Numbered from the stretch's first letter, positions 33,709 to 42,405 are shown. The stretch is DNA of 64,000 bases from Bradyrhizobium quebecense (GCF_013373795.3 NZ_CP088022.1:992001-1056000), one strand, 5' to 3'. Numbers and translations: made by a program. The notes: generated from the letters alone by a model not told the origin.

Positions 33709-35298
33709 TCAACGTGGCTCGGCATTCGTTGGTGCGGGCGCGAACAGGTTAGTCGACGCGGCTTCCTGAACGATCACTGCCGCGTCTTCCGGCAGCAGAA
33801 ACCCACGCGCCAGCAGATCCTGGGCGGCGATCCGGATCCGGTTCACGTAATCGTCGCGGCCGTGATAGCGCTCTTCGATCGACGGGCGGGCGTCACCGGT
33901 ACGCTCTCGTTCCGCTTTCGTCGCTGCGAATGGCGAGAAGGACCCGATCAGCATGCAGGTGAATGTCTGCGGTTGGTTCTGGGCGCCATTTGTGCCGGTC
34001 GGCACCGCGACATCCGGCAGCCGCACGCCGCCGAGCGCATTGCCGTCCTGATCGCGTTTCGGCACTTGTATCACTGCAGCGGAAAGCCGAGTCGGGGCGC
34101 GCAGCGCAGGTGGCTCGCCGCCCGCGGCTTCAAGCGACATCAGTTCGCTGGCGGGCGGCTCGGTGCCGCGGCTTACCCAGGCATCAAGGTGCAGCAGGAG
34201 GGCCCGCGACAGCGGCGACCAATCGAGGCGCCCCGGCGTCAGTGTGCAGGCCGGTGCCTTGGGGGCGGGTACATGCGGGCCTCCCGCGATATCGTACATC
34301 CGCACATTGGCGGGCAGTGGCTGATCCGCGGTTCCGGACGCGCCCGTGCGGCCAAGCGAAGCGCGCAGCGAATAGTAGTCCGTGGTGGAGTTCACGAGTA
34401 TCATCCTCGGAGGCACCTCGCCGCGCGCCTCGACCTTGGCCGTGATCTCCCCGATCGTGAGCGGTCCGTCATTCACGCCGGGAAAATCCGGGTTGTCGAA
34501 TGTGGGAGCCCCCTCGGCGCTCGACATTGGTCCACGGCCCGTCTGCAGGATCGGAAGAAGGCCAGCGGCCGAGACGAACACATGCATTCCGTCGAAGATG
34601 CGCCGGTTGCCCATCATGTTGAAGCCGTTCAGGAGAAAGGTCTTCAGGAATCGTCCATCCTGGGACCTGCCGCTCGCGAGCACGCGGTTGATCGCTCCCT
34701 TGAGCGGGTTGGGCGTTCCACCCTTGTCAGAAGCTGCATGCGCGAAGAAATCCGCGGCATCGCGGACGATCGCAAAGCCCACTCCCTCGACGAAGCGCGT
34801 CTTGCCATCGGCGTCAGTGAACGAAGGCAGGTCCGCACCCTGTCCAAGCTCCCAAAAAACCTCCGCAACCGCGAAACCATGGTCCTGAAGAAAGCCGGTG
34901 CCCTGCTCCAGCGTTCCCGGGAGAAACCGCACGTCGCGTGGCGAGTTGTAGATCGCCTCGGCCCAGACTTGCCCGCGGTTGGGTACGTCCACCAGCAACG
35001 CGCCGTTTTCCCCGCGCGGAGCCGCCGGCATCATGAGAATGATCTTCGCCGCGTAGTCGACGCGCCCGCGTTCATTGCGCGGCGCTTTGTCGATCCCAGG
35101 GATGGCCTCTTGCGGCGATAGGTCGCCGCGGATCTTGCCCTGCCAGATCACATAGTCGCCGGCGCGAAATGTGCCGTAAGGCTGCTTCGACGTGAACTCG
35201 ATCCGGGTAACTTCTGCGCTCACTGGCCGCGCCGTCGAGATCAGGCTGAACAAGCAATACAAGAACAACACAATTCGCCCGTTTCGACGGTGCGGCAT
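33709..35298 (-). CDS. Secreted alpha/beta hydrolase-domain protein (Abhydrolase_10-like)
   Basis: A 529-residue protein with a signal peptide (core RIVLFLYCLFSLISTARPVSA). The mature part looks like the large secreted alpha/beta-hydrolase-domain family: FLLNGFNMMGNRRIFDGMHVF, YDIAGGPHVPAP with a likely catalytic His, and a C-terminal EERYHGRDDYVNRI block. The nucleophile Ser is not obvious from a GxSxG motif; GRSQDGRFLK is the probable elbow. CTGGAGAATTCGC precedes the ATG at 35298; the open frame continues upstream without a start that has good ribosome binding. Cleaves an unknown ester or amide outside the cytoplasm. Confidence 0.75.
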   Translation of the reverse strand: MPHRRNGRIVLFLYCLFSLISTARPVSAEVTRIEFTSKQPYGTFRAGDYVIWQGKIRGDLSPQEAIPGIDKAPRNERGRVDYAAKIILMMPAAPRGENGALLVDVPNRGQVWAEAIYNSPRDVRFLPGTLEQGTGFLQDHGFAVAEVFWELGQGADLPSFTDADGKTRFVEGVGFAIVRDAADFFAHAASDKGGTPNPLKGAINRVLASGRSQDGRFLKTFLLNGFNMMGNRRIFDGMHVFVSAAGLLPILQTGRGPMSSAEGAPTFDNPDFPGVNDGPLTIGEITAKVEARGEVPPRMILVNSTTDYYSLRASLGRTGASGTADQPLPANVRMYDIAGGPHVPAPKAPACTLTPGRLDWSPLSRALLLHLDAWVSRGTEPPASELMSLEAAGGEPPALRAPTRLSAAVIQVPKRDQDGNALGGVRLPDVAVPTGTNGAQNQPQTFTCMLIGSFSPFAATKAERERTGDARPSIEERYHGRDDYVNRIRIAAQDLLARGFLLPEDAAVIVQEAASTNLFAPAPTNAEPR

Positions 35299-35370
35299 GC
35301 GAATTCTCCAGAGATAGCGGCTGGTTTCGAGCATTTTTTGATCACGACAGGCCGCATCAGAACGGACATG

Positions 35371-35399
35371 ATGGACCGGCAACTTTTTCACCGGTCCAT
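35371..35399. terminator. Hairpin between the two secreted-protein genes
   Basis: ATGGACCGG and CCGGTCCAT are perfect 9-bp arms around an 11-nt loop rich in T on this strand. It lies in the 121-bp gap between the two leftward genes. No T-run follows it in the direction of transcription, so it may be an attenuator or processing site rather than a full stop. Confidence 0.5.
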
Positions 35400-35419
35400 T
35401 GCCTATCGCGAAAGCCTTC

Positions 35420-35938
35420 TCACTCCATCCAATAGTCGATGTCCGTCTGATTGGCATTGATGCCTGCCTTCGGCTCGGACGGGCCATGACTGCTGATGAT
35501 GCCACGCATTCTGGCGAGGCTACCCGTGCCACCGGTAATGACGCCCGATGTCATGTTCGTAAGCTTCCCATCTCCACTGCTTTGAGCGACCAGAGATGTC
35601 CTGACAAAAAACTTCTCCCCGTTCTCCAGTATCCAAACGTTGTAGATGAGAGCCGGACCATTGTTGTCGATGTAGTCCGACATGCCGCGTGTCCACTGCT
35701 CCTTCAACCTCGATCCGTTGATGAGGGGGGCATCGTCACCATAGGTCCGCCGAATTTCGAAGAGCCGAGCTTGATGTCCCGGAATGTCGCCAACGTCGAT
35801 GACGTGTTGTTGGGTGTATATCGTCTGAGTTGCCGGCGTATCATAGCTGATGTGGTGCTTTTGCTGCGCAATGGCCACCGGCACGGTTAGAGGCACGGCG
35901 AGAGCGATCGTCATTCCAAGCGCGATATTGCGAAACAT
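35420..35938 (-). CDS. Small secreted protein, possibly beta-barrel (allene oxide cyclase-like)
   Basis: A 172-residue protein with a clear signal peptide (GMTIALAVPLTVPVAIA, cleavage before QQKHH). The mature region is rich in alternating hydrophobic residues, and SGVITGGTGSLARMRGII resembles the glycine-rich turn of dirigent/allene-oxide-cyclase-like barrels, which is a weak clue. GAGAGG precedes the ATG at 35938. It is first of two leftward genes, with the second TetR operator copy about 135 bp upstream. I do not recognise its function. Confidence 0.7.
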   Translation of the reverse strand: MFRNIALGMTIALAVPLTVPVAIAQQKHHISYDTPATQTIYTQQHVIDVGDIPGHQARLFEIRRTYGDDAPLINGSRLKEQWTRGMSDYIDNNGPALIYNVWILENGEKFFVRTSLVAQSSGDGKLTNMTSGVITGGTGSLARMRGIISSHGPSEPKAGINANQTDIDYWME

Positions 35939-36364
35939 GCGTGACCTCTCATGCTGGAAATCCACCAACCGTGAAGGTGTGGGCGGACGTTGTTTGTTGA
36001 AGGTCAGCGCTCCGTAGCGACCGAGCCCCAACCAAAGCTGATTTCACCGCGCTTTTCCCAGGTGCCATAAATTAGACCGATCGTCTAGAATTCGGCTTGG
36101 CTGCAGGCGATTTCGCCCATCAATCTTTTTTGACAGCGCTTTGTCGGATAAGGCTTCTGCCCGCTAAGCCGGTCATTGCGGTGCCCGACGCGGAGGTCAG
36201 CTACCGGGCCAGGAAGGGACATAATCGATTGGTGGGCGTACCCTTGCAGTTTAACGGCTCGCGGTAGGGCTCCTCACCCGATTTGCTGCGCAATCGACCT
36301 CTCGCCGTCGGGGAGCGGTGGACCGAATGCGCGGTCAACCGCTTCAGCGTAACTTCATCATGCC
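35939..36364. other. 426-bp intergenic region with the second TetR operator
   Basis: Holds the leftward promoter of the secreted-protein pair and the operator at 36073-36087. The remaining part, up to the convergent-facing end of the EamA gene, has no supported open frame, RNA gene or long repeat that I can see. It includes TTTTTTGACAGCGC near 36125, which could be a -35 element. Confidence 0.6.
36073..36087. promoter_or_regulatory. TetR operator copy 2
   Basis: The same 15-mer TAGACCGATCGTCTA as at 33593-33607, upstream of the small secreted protein gene. Exact repetition at both ends of a three-gene cassette indicates one regulator controls the whole set. Confidence 0.8.
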
Positions 36365-37273
36365 CTAGGCGCGCGACGGCGCGTCCGCAAGCGAGCTCAG
36401 CGCAATCCCGCCGACGATCAGCGCCGCGGCAATCGCCAGCGAAAGATCGATCGGCTCGCCGAGCAGCAGCGCCGCGGTCACGATGCCGACGATCGGCGTC
36501 GCGGTGGTGCCGAGCGAGGTCGTCAGCGCCGGCAGGCTCTTGTTGACCATCGACATCGCCCAATAGGCCAGCGCCGTGCCGATGAAGCCGGAATAGAGGA
36601 ACAGCAGCACGAGGTGCGGCGACCATGTCACCGTGGGCACGCCCTCGGTGACCAGCGCCGTCGTGGTCAGCACCACCGTCGCAACCAGCACCTGCCACAG
36701 CAACAGCTGCAGCGGCGTCGCGATCCAGCGATGCGAGCGGATATAGATGATGTTCGCGGCCCAGCAGATCGCGGCAATGATGATCATGCCGGCGCCGGCG
36801 ATGACATGCAGATTGCTCCAGTCGAGCGATGCCGGATTGAGGATCACGCAGAGCCCGGCGAGTCCCAACGCGACGCCGACGAGCTTGAGCGCGCCGAGCC
36901 GTTCGGTGCGCGCCGCGCCCGCGGCCAGCGCGACCCACAGCGGCGTGGTGTAGCCGAGCACGACGCCCTTGCTGGCCGGCAGATAGCGCAGGCCGGTGGC
37001 GACCAGGGTCGAGAAGAACGTCATGTGCAAGAGCGCGACGCTGAGCACGACCGGGACATCGGCGATCCGCGGAATGATCAAATTGCCGCTGGCGCGCAGG
37101 ATCGCCAGCAGGGCGATCAGGGCGACCCAGCTGCGGATCGATGCGGTCCACAGCGGCGGCACGGCCTCGACCAGCGATTTCGTCACCGACCAGTTGATGC
37201 CCCAGGCCAGCACCACGACGATGAACAAGGCCGCGGCTTTGGCAGCGGAGAGCGATGAGTTCACGGGCGGCAT
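36365..37273 (-). CDS. EamA/DMT-family transporter
   Basis: A 302-residue inner-membrane protein with about ten hydrophobic helices in two EamA repeats. WGINWSVTKSLVEAVPPLW starts the first, and CWAANIIYIRSHRW starts the second; GFIGTALAYWAMSMVNK and LGEPIDLSLAIAAALIVGG end it. Members export amino acids or related metabolites. The ATG at 37273 is 81 bp from the divergent MocR start, so it is probably the regulator's target. Confidence 0.88.
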   Translation of the reverse strand: MPPVNSSLSAAKAAALFIVVVLAWGINWSVTKSLVEAVPPLWTASIRSWVALIALLAILRASGNLIIPRIADVPVVLSVALLHMTFFSTLVATGLRYLPASKGVVLGYTTPLWVALAAGAARTERLGALKLVGVALGLAGLCVILNPASLDWSNLHVIAGAGMIIIAAICWAANIIYIRSHRWIATPLQLLLWQVLVATVVLTTTALVTEGVPTVTWSPHLVLLFLYSGFIGTALAYWAMSMVNKSLPALTTSLGTTATPIVGIVTAALLLGEPIDLSLAIAAALIVGGIALSSLADAPSRA

Positions 37274-37308
37274 CCTTGCAGGCGATACCACTTGTGAATA
37301 GGATCGCG

Positions 37309-37356
37309 CTGGCTCTCTCGAAAGAGCCAGATTTGACAGATCAAAGGAGCCAGATT
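37309..37356. promoter_or_regulatory. MocR-type operator with repeated GAGCCA half-sites
   Basis: GAGCCAGATT occurs at 37324-37333 and again at 37347-37356, 23 bp apart in the same direction. An inverted TGGCTC lies near 37309-37314, giving GGCTCTC/AAGAGCC as a hairpin-like dyad. Direct repeats plus an inverted half-site between divergent genes is the known layout of MocR/PdxR regulators. The last repeat overlaps the regulator's start. Confidence 0.65.
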
Positions 37357-38812
37357 GATCCTCGCCGAATTGCTCGCGCTGAAGCGTGCCGATGATGCCG
37401 GGCTGACCGCGCAGCTGACGCAGCAGCTGCGTGGGCTGATGGCGAGCGGCCGGATCCGGAGCGGGGCCGTACTGCCGTCGAGCCGCACGCTTGCGGCCGA
37501 GCTCGACGTGTCGCGCAACACGGTCACGCATGCCTATGAGCAGCTCGCGGCCGAGGGGTATCTGCGCGTCGCCGCGCGGCGGCGGCCGGTGGTGTCAGAC
37601 GATATCGAGGCGCGCTTCGCCAGGGCGGTGCTGGCCCCGCGGCGCGATGCCGCCCGCAAGCCGCAGCTGTCGCCCTGGGCCTTGCAGCTCTCCGACACGG
37701 ATTGGCCGCTGTCCTACCAGGCCGATTTCCGGCCGCTTCGTCCCGGGCTTGCAGATGCGCGCGAGTTTCCGCACGAGATCTGGGCGCGCTGCCTGCGCCG
37801 CAGCGCGTTGCGCCGCCGCTTCAACGACCAGACCGTGATCAACCGGCCAAGCCTGCGCGAGGCCTTGCGCGACTACCTCGAAGTCAGCCGCGGCGTGCGC
37901 GCCGAGGCCGATCAGGTCCTGATCCTGCCGACGGCGCAGGCGGCGCTGACGCTGATCGCCGCGACCACCATCGTTGTCGGTGATGCGGTGTGGACCGAGG
38001 ATCCCGGCTATCCCGGCGCGGCGGCGGCGTTTCGCGCCGCCGGCGCCGACGTCGTCGGCGTCAGGCTCGATCAATGGGGCATGATGCGGACGCGCGAGAC
38101 GCGCGCGCCGAAGCTGATCTTCTCGACGCCCTCGCATCAGCACCCGACCGGGCGGGTGATGCCGGTTGCGCGCCGCACCGAGCTGCTCGCGGCGGCCGAG
38201 CCCGGCAAGACCTGGATCGTCGAGGACGATTACGATGGCGAGTTTCACTATGACAGCCGGCCGATGCCGGCCCTGCAAGGGCTCGATCGCGAGGGACGCG
38301 TGCTTTATCTCGGCACCTTCGCCAAGGCGATGACCGCCGACATCCGCATCGGCTATCTGGTGGTGCCGCCACAACTGGCACGGACGATGGAGATCGCGCA
38401 GCGCCATCTCGGTCTGATCGCCTCCGTGCACGTCCAGGAGGCGCTGGCCGGCTTCATGGCCGACGGGCATTTCCTGGCGCATGTCCGGCGGATGCGGCGG
38501 ATCTATCGCGCGCGCCGCGACCACCTCGCGGCGGCGCTGGCACGGCAGCTCGAGCCGGTGCTCACGGCCGAAGTCCCGCCAGGCGGCATGCAACTGATTG
38601 CCCGCTTCAAGGATGGCGCCGCGGACCAGAACGCCGTGACGCGGCTGGTCGCAGCCGGGGTCGAGGTGCGCGCACTGTCGAGCCTCGCACTGGAGCGGCC
38701 GCACGACCACGGCCTGCTGCTCGGCTTCGCGGCCTGGCGCGAGAACGAGATCGGCGCCGCGGTCCGCATCATGGCGAACTGCCTGACTGGGAAGCGCCCG
38801 GCGCGTGGGTAG
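37355..38812 (+). CDS. MocR/PdxR-family regulator (GntR winged helix plus aminotransferase domain)
   Basis: A 485-residue regulator with an N-terminal GntR winged helix (LRGLMASGRIRSGAVLPSSR and LDVSRNTVTHAYEQLAAEGY, about 25-70) and a type I aminotransferase-like domain (about 115-475) that binds PLP. Inside it, EDPGYPGAAAAFRAAGADV and IVEDDYDGEFHYD are typical, and the PLP lysine is in YLGTFAKAMTADIRIGYL. The start is TTG at 37355. It probably controls the divergent EamA exporter in response to an amino acid or pyridoxal compound. Confidence 0.92.
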   Translation: MILAELLALKRADDAGLTAQLTQQLRGLMASGRIRSGAVLPSSRTLAAELDVSRNTVTHAYEQLAAEGYLRVAARRRPVVSDDIEARFARAVLAPRRDAARKPQLSPWALQLSDTDWPLSYQADFRPLRPGLADAREFPHEIWARCLRRSALRRRFNDQTVINRPSLREALRDYLEVSRGVRAEADQVLILPTAQAALTLIAATTIVVGDAVWTEDPGYPGAAAAFRAAGADVVGVRLDQWGMMRTRETRAPKLIFSTPSHQHPTGRVMPVARRTELLAAAEPGKTWIVEDDYDGEFHYDSRPMPALQGLDREGRVLYLGTFAKAMTADIRIGYLVVPPQLARTMEIAQRHLGLIASVHVQEALAGFMADGHFLAHVRRMRRIYRARRDHLAAALARQLEPVLTAEVPPGGMQLIARFKDGAADQNAVTRLVAAGVEVRALSSLALERPHDHGLLLGFAAWRENEIGAAVRIMANCLTGKRPARG

Positions 38813-38844
38813 AGGGGGCGCTGGCGCGATTTCTGGATAATAGA

Positions 38845-38945
38845 AGAATATCTCTGAGTTGCCCGGCGTGTCAAGTCGCCTTGTCGAACGCCGGCGGCCG
38901 CCGGCACCTTTGCATGGGGTTGTTTTCGATATTTTTCAGCGCGCC
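38845..38945. repeat. Probable intergenic repeat upstream region
   Basis: The stretch running from AATATCTCTGAGTTGCCCGG to GGGGTTGTTTTCGATATTTT looks like an intergenic repeat I associate with Bradyrhizobium genomes. There is only one copy here, so this rests on memory, not on repetition in the window. It lies in the 211-bp gap between convergent genes and holds no supported gene. Confidence 0.35.
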
Positions 38946-39023
38946 CCTGCGACGGCCCGCAGGCGGGAGGGGGACGCAGCCGACATGCTGCTACGGCTCG
39001 GCCCGTCTCGCTGCGTTGAGGGC

Positions 39024-40247
39024 TTAATCCGCCGCCTGGGTGACGATCCGGACCTCCGACGTCAGCGTCTTGTGCACCGGGCACTTGTCTGCGATCTCCA
39101 TCAACCGCTTGCGCTGGTCGGCGTCGAGGTCGCCCTCGATCCTGATCACGCGGTCGATCTGGTCCAGCATGCCGTCGCGCGTCTCGCACTCCTCGCAATC
39201 CTTCGCATAAATCTTGTTGTGCTGGAGCGTTACGGTGATGCGATCGACCGGCAGCGACTTGCGGTCGGCGTACATCCGCATCGTCATCGAAGTGCAGGCG
39301 CCGAGACCAGTGAGCAGGAAATCGTAAGGCCCGGGGCCGGAATCCTGGCCGCCGACGGCAACCGGCTCGTCGGCCAGCATCCGATGCGGACCCGTCGTGA
39401 CGGTCTGCTGGAATTTGCTGGCGCGGGTCTCCTGCACCACGACGTTGCGCGGCGCGCTGCCGGTGTCCGCCGCTGGCTGCGGCGCGAGGTCGATGTAGCG
39501 CTCGGCCCAGGCGCCGATCACGTCGGCGACATAGGCGGCATCCTGCCTGCCGCTCAGGAGATGATCCGCGCCCGCAAGCGAGACGAAGCTCTTGGGATGC
39601 TTGGCCGAGGTGAAGATGTGCGTGGCGTTGTCGATGCCGACGGTGTCGTCGGTCGGAGAGTGCATGACCAGCAGCGCCTTGTGCAGCCTGGTCACCTGCG
39701 CCATCAGATTCTGCTCGGCGACGTCGTCGAGGAATTCGCGCTTGATGCGGAAGGGGCGGCCGGCGAGCGACACTTCGCCTTCACCCTGCGCGCGGATGTC
39801 CTCGATCCTGTCCTTGAAAAAATGCGTGACATGGACGGGATCGGACGGCGCCGCAATGGTGGCGACCGCCTTCGCCTCGGGGATCCGGCCAGCGGCCGCG
39901 AGGATCGCGGCGCCGCCGAGGCTGTGGCCGATCAGGATCGCGGGCGCCTCGCGCGTCTCGCGCAGATGGTCGGCGGCGCGGACGAGATCGGCGACGTTCG
40001 ACGTGAACGTCGAATTGGCGAAATCGCCCTCGCTGGAGCCGAGGCCGGTGAAGTCGAACCGCAGCGTGGCGATGCCCTTGGCGGCGAGCGCAACCGCGAT
40101 ACGCTTGGCCGCCAGCACGTCCTTGCCGCAGGTGAAGCAGTGCGCGAACAGCGCATGGGCCTTGATCGGGCCGTCCGGCGTATCAAGCGCGGCGGCAAGC
40201 TGATGGCCGCCCACACCGGTGAATTGAAAGCGTTCATGCGGCATCAT
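39024..40247 (-). CDS. Alpha/beta hydrolase - OsmC fusion protein
   Basis: A 407-residue two-domain protein. The hydrolase half (about 1-255) has HCFTCGKD, the nucleophile Ser109 in GHSLGG, an acid in MHSPTDDTV and a His in GADHLL. The OsmC half (about 260-407) has the two redox cysteines of the peroxiredoxin-like family in LTGLGACTSMTMRMYAD and ADKCPVHKTL. OsmC proteins reduce organic hydroperoxides with such a pair. The fused form recurs in alphaproteobacteria; a plausible role is hydrolysis of ester substrates linked to peroxide detoxification. A second ATG lies at codon 2. Confidence 0.92.
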   Translation of the reverse strand: MMPHERFQFTGVGGHQLAAALDTPDGPIKAHALFAHCFTCGKDVLAAKRIAVALAAKGIATLRFDFTGLGSSEGDFANSTFTSNVADLVRAADHLRETREAPAILIGHSLGGAAILAAAGRIPEAKAVATIAAPSDPVHVTHFFKDRIEDIRAQGEGEVSLAGRPFRIKREFLDDVAEQNLMAQVTRLHKALLVMHSPTDDTVGIDNATHIFTSAKHPKSFVSLAGADHLLSGRQDAAYVADVIGAWAERYIDLAPQPAADTGSAPRNVVVQETRASKFQQTVTTGPHRMLADEPVAVGGQDSGPGPYDFLLTGLGACTSMTMRMYADRKSLPVDRITVTLQHNKIYAKDCEECETRDGMLDQIDRVIRIEGDLDADQRKRLMEIADKCPVHKTLTSEVRIVTQAAD

Positions 40248-40264
40248 CGGCTCCCGGGATCATT

Positions 40265-40395
40265 CTTCACCTCTCCCATGGGGAGAGGTCGAATTTCGAG
40301 CGTAGCGAGAAATTCGGGTGAGGGGTAACGCTCTATCGATAGACCTTAATCCCTCACCCGGCGCTTCGCGCCGACCTCTCCCTAAGGGAGAGGTG
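40265..40395. repeat. Palindromic intergenic repeat, family C
   Basis: TTCACCTCTCCCATGGGGAG at one end mirrors TCTCCCTAAGGGAGAGGTGAA at the other, quoted in part, with inner GGGTGAGGG / CCCTCACCC arms. It separates the hydrolase-OsmC gene from the sulfite-oxidase-like gene, both leftward. Confidence 0.85.
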
Positions 40396-40406
40396 AAGGC
40401 GCGGGC

Positions 40407-41069
40407 CTAGTCGCCAGAATAGCGCTGTTCGGCCCAGGGATCACCGCGATTGTGATAGCCGCGCACCTCCCAGAAGCCGGGCGCATCCGCAGGTAAAAAT
40501 TCGATGCGCTGCAGCCACTTCGCGCTTTTCCAGAAATACAGATGCGGCACGACCAGCCGCACCGGGCCGCCATGCTCCTGCTCCAGCGGCTTGCCCGACC
40601 AGCTATGGGCGAGCAGCTCGTCCTCGGCGGCAAAATCCTCGAGCGGCAGGTTTGTCGTATAGCCGTCATACGAATGCAGCGCGACGAACCGCGCGTCCTC
40701 GCGCGGCTGGCAGGCGGCGAGCAGGTCGCGGGTCGCAAGCCCCTCCCACTGATTGTCGTAGCGCGACCAGGTGGTGACGCAGTGGATGTCGGAGACGAAT
40801 TGGGTCTGCGGCTGCGCCATGAATTGCGGCCAGGTCCAGTAGATCGTCTGCTCGACCGCGCCGTGGACGTCGAGCCGCCAGCGCTCCCGCGTCACGTTCG
40901 GCATCAGCCCGAGATCGAGCACCGGCCAGTCTGCCGTCAGATGCTGGCCCGGCGGCAGGCGCTGCTCCTCAGGGCGAGTGGTCTTGCCGGTGAGGAACTT
41001 GCCCTCGCGCGCCCAGCGCTGCTTGCTGCGCGTCAGCTTGCTCTCGGGTGGCTCGGCGTCGTCGGTCAT
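40407..41069 (-). CDS. Sulfite-oxidase-like molybdopterin oxidoreductase
   Basis: A 220-residue protein of the oxidoreductase molybdopterin-binding family. The expected Mo-ligand Cys97 is in DIHCVTTWSRYDNQWEG, and LHSYDGYTTNLPLEDF, GGPVRLVVPHLYFWKSAKWL follow, as in YedY/sulfite-oxidase-like proteins. It has no signal peptide and no dimerisation domain, so it is a short cytoplasmic form. Its start lies 13 nt after the MFS gene stop, so the two are probably co-transcribed. The substrate is not known. Confidence 0.9.
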   Translation of the reverse strand: MTDDAEPPESKLTRSKQRWAREGKFLTGKTTRPEEQRLPPGQHLTADWPVLDLGLMPNVTRERWRLDVHGAVEQTIYWTWPQFMAQPQTQFVSDIHCVTTWSRYDNQWEGLATRDLLAACQPREDARFVALHSYDGYTTNLPLEDFAAEDELLAHSWSGKPLEQEHGGPVRLVVPHLYFWKSAKWLQRIEFLPADAPGFWEVRGYHNRGDPWAEQRYSGD

Positions 41070-41082
41070 CGGCGTTGTGCCG

Positions 41083-42405
41083 TCATTCGTGGCGATGCAT
41101 CGCGGAGTCGTGCTTGGTGTCGCGCATGGTCGAATAGATCAAGAGCGACAGGAAGATCATGCCGCTGAGATAATAGTAGAACCAGTCCTCATGCCCGATG
41201 CTCTTGAAATAGAGCGCGACCGCAGGCGCAGTGCCGCCGAAGATCGATACCGTGATGGCGTAGGGCAGGCCGACGCCGAGCGCGCGGACATTGGTCGGGA
41301 ACAGCTCGGCTTTCACGATCGCATTGATCGAGGTGTAGCCGGCGACGAAGATCCAGGCGCCGCAGATCAGGAGGAAAGCGATGAAGGGCGACTTGGTCTC
41401 CTTCAGGGCGGTCAGGATCGGGATCGTCGCCAGCGTGCCGACGACGCCGAAGAAGATCAAGAGCGGCTTGCGGCCGATGCGGTCGGACAGCGCGCCATAG
41501 ATCGGCTGCAGGAAGGTCGCGAAGATCAGCGAGCCGAAGATCACGAAGGTGGTCTGGTCTTCGGTGAGGCCGACCGACAGCTTCACGAAGGTCTGCATGT
41601 AGGTGGTGAAGGTATAGAACGCCGCGGTGCCGCCGGCAGTGAGGCCGACCACCAGCAGCAGTTCGCGCGGATAGTTCAGGAGGCCGACGATCGAGCCGGT
41701 CGGCTTGGAGTCCTTCTTGGCCTCCTCGAACGCCTCGGTCTCGTGCAGGCCGCGCCGCATCACCGCCGCGAAGATCGCGAGCATGGCGCCGATCACGAAC
41801 GGAATCCGCCAGCCCCAGGCCTTCAGCTCGTCCGGCGTCAGGAACACCTTCTGCAGCAACAGCAGCACGATGATCGCGGTGAGCTGGCCGCCGATCAGAG
41901 TGACGTACTGGAAGCTCGAATAGAAGCCGCGATGCTTGGCGTCAGCGACCTCGCTGAGATAGGTGGCGCTGGCGCCGTACTCGCCGCCGAGGCTCAGGCC
42001 CTCGATGATGCGGGCGAGCGCCAGGATCGCCGGTGCGGCTATGCCGATGGTGGCATAGGTCGGCGTCCCCGCGATGATCAGCGAGCCGAAGCACATGCAG
42101 ACAACGGACAGTGTCAGCGACAGCCGTCGGCCATAGCGGTCGGCGATGTAGCCGAATAGCCAGCCGCCGAGCGGGCGCATCAGGAAGGTCGCGGCAAACA
42201 GCACGGCGGCATTGAGCTGCTGCACCACCGGATCGCTGTGCGGGAAGAACGCCGGCGCGAAATACAGTGCGAACGCGGTGTAGGCGTAGAAATCGTACCA
42301 CTCGACGAGATTGCCGACCGAGCCGATGAAGATCGCCTTGACCCGCCGCTCGACGTCATGGATGTCGAGATGGTCGCTCGCGGATTGAGCGGTTTGTTCG
42401 GACAT
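41083..42405 (-). CDS. MFS transporter, metabolite:H+ symporter type
   Basis: A 440-residue, twelve-helix major facilitator of the MHS family (KgtP/ShiA relatives). FIGSVGNLVEWYDFYAYTAF starts the first helix, and the loop RPLGGWLFGYIADRYGRR after helix 2 matches the family signature; EGLSLGGEYGASATYLSE follows. Likely substrate is an organic acid such as a dicarboxylate, 2-oxoglutarate or an aromatic acid. It leads the leftward pair with the sulfite-oxidase-like gene. Confidence 0.9.
   Translation of the reverse strand: MSEQTAQSASDHLDIHDVERRVKAIFIGSVGNLVEWYDFYAYTAFALYFAPAFFPHSDPVVQQLNAAVLFAATFLMRPLGGWLFGYIADRYGRRLSLTLSVVCMCFGSLIIAGTPTYATIGIAAPAILALARIIEGLSLGGEYGASATYLSEVADAKHRGFYSSFQYVTLIGGQLTAIIVLLLLQKVFLTPDELKAWGWRIPFVIGAMLAIFAAVMRRGLHETEAFEEAKKDSKPTGSIVGLLNYPRELLLVVGLTAGGTAAFYTFTTYMQTFVKLSVGLTEDQTTFVIFGSLIFATFLQPIYGALSDRIGRKPLLIFFGVVGTLATIPILTALKETKSPFIAFLLICGAWIFVAGYTSINAIVKAELFPTNVRALGVGLPYAITVSIFGGTAPAVALYFKSIGHEDWFYYYLSGMIFLSLLIYSTMRDTKHDSAMHRHE

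Noticed and set aside
33700..35121. Open frame of 473 codons on the plus strand opposite the secreted hydrolase
   Set aside because: It lacks family motifs and good ribosome binding; the minus strand has a signal peptide, a ribosome site and family blocks.
36088..36364. Possible tRNA or small RNA in the long intergenic stretch
   Set aside because: I could not fold a cloverleaf or find a clear promoter-terminator pair.
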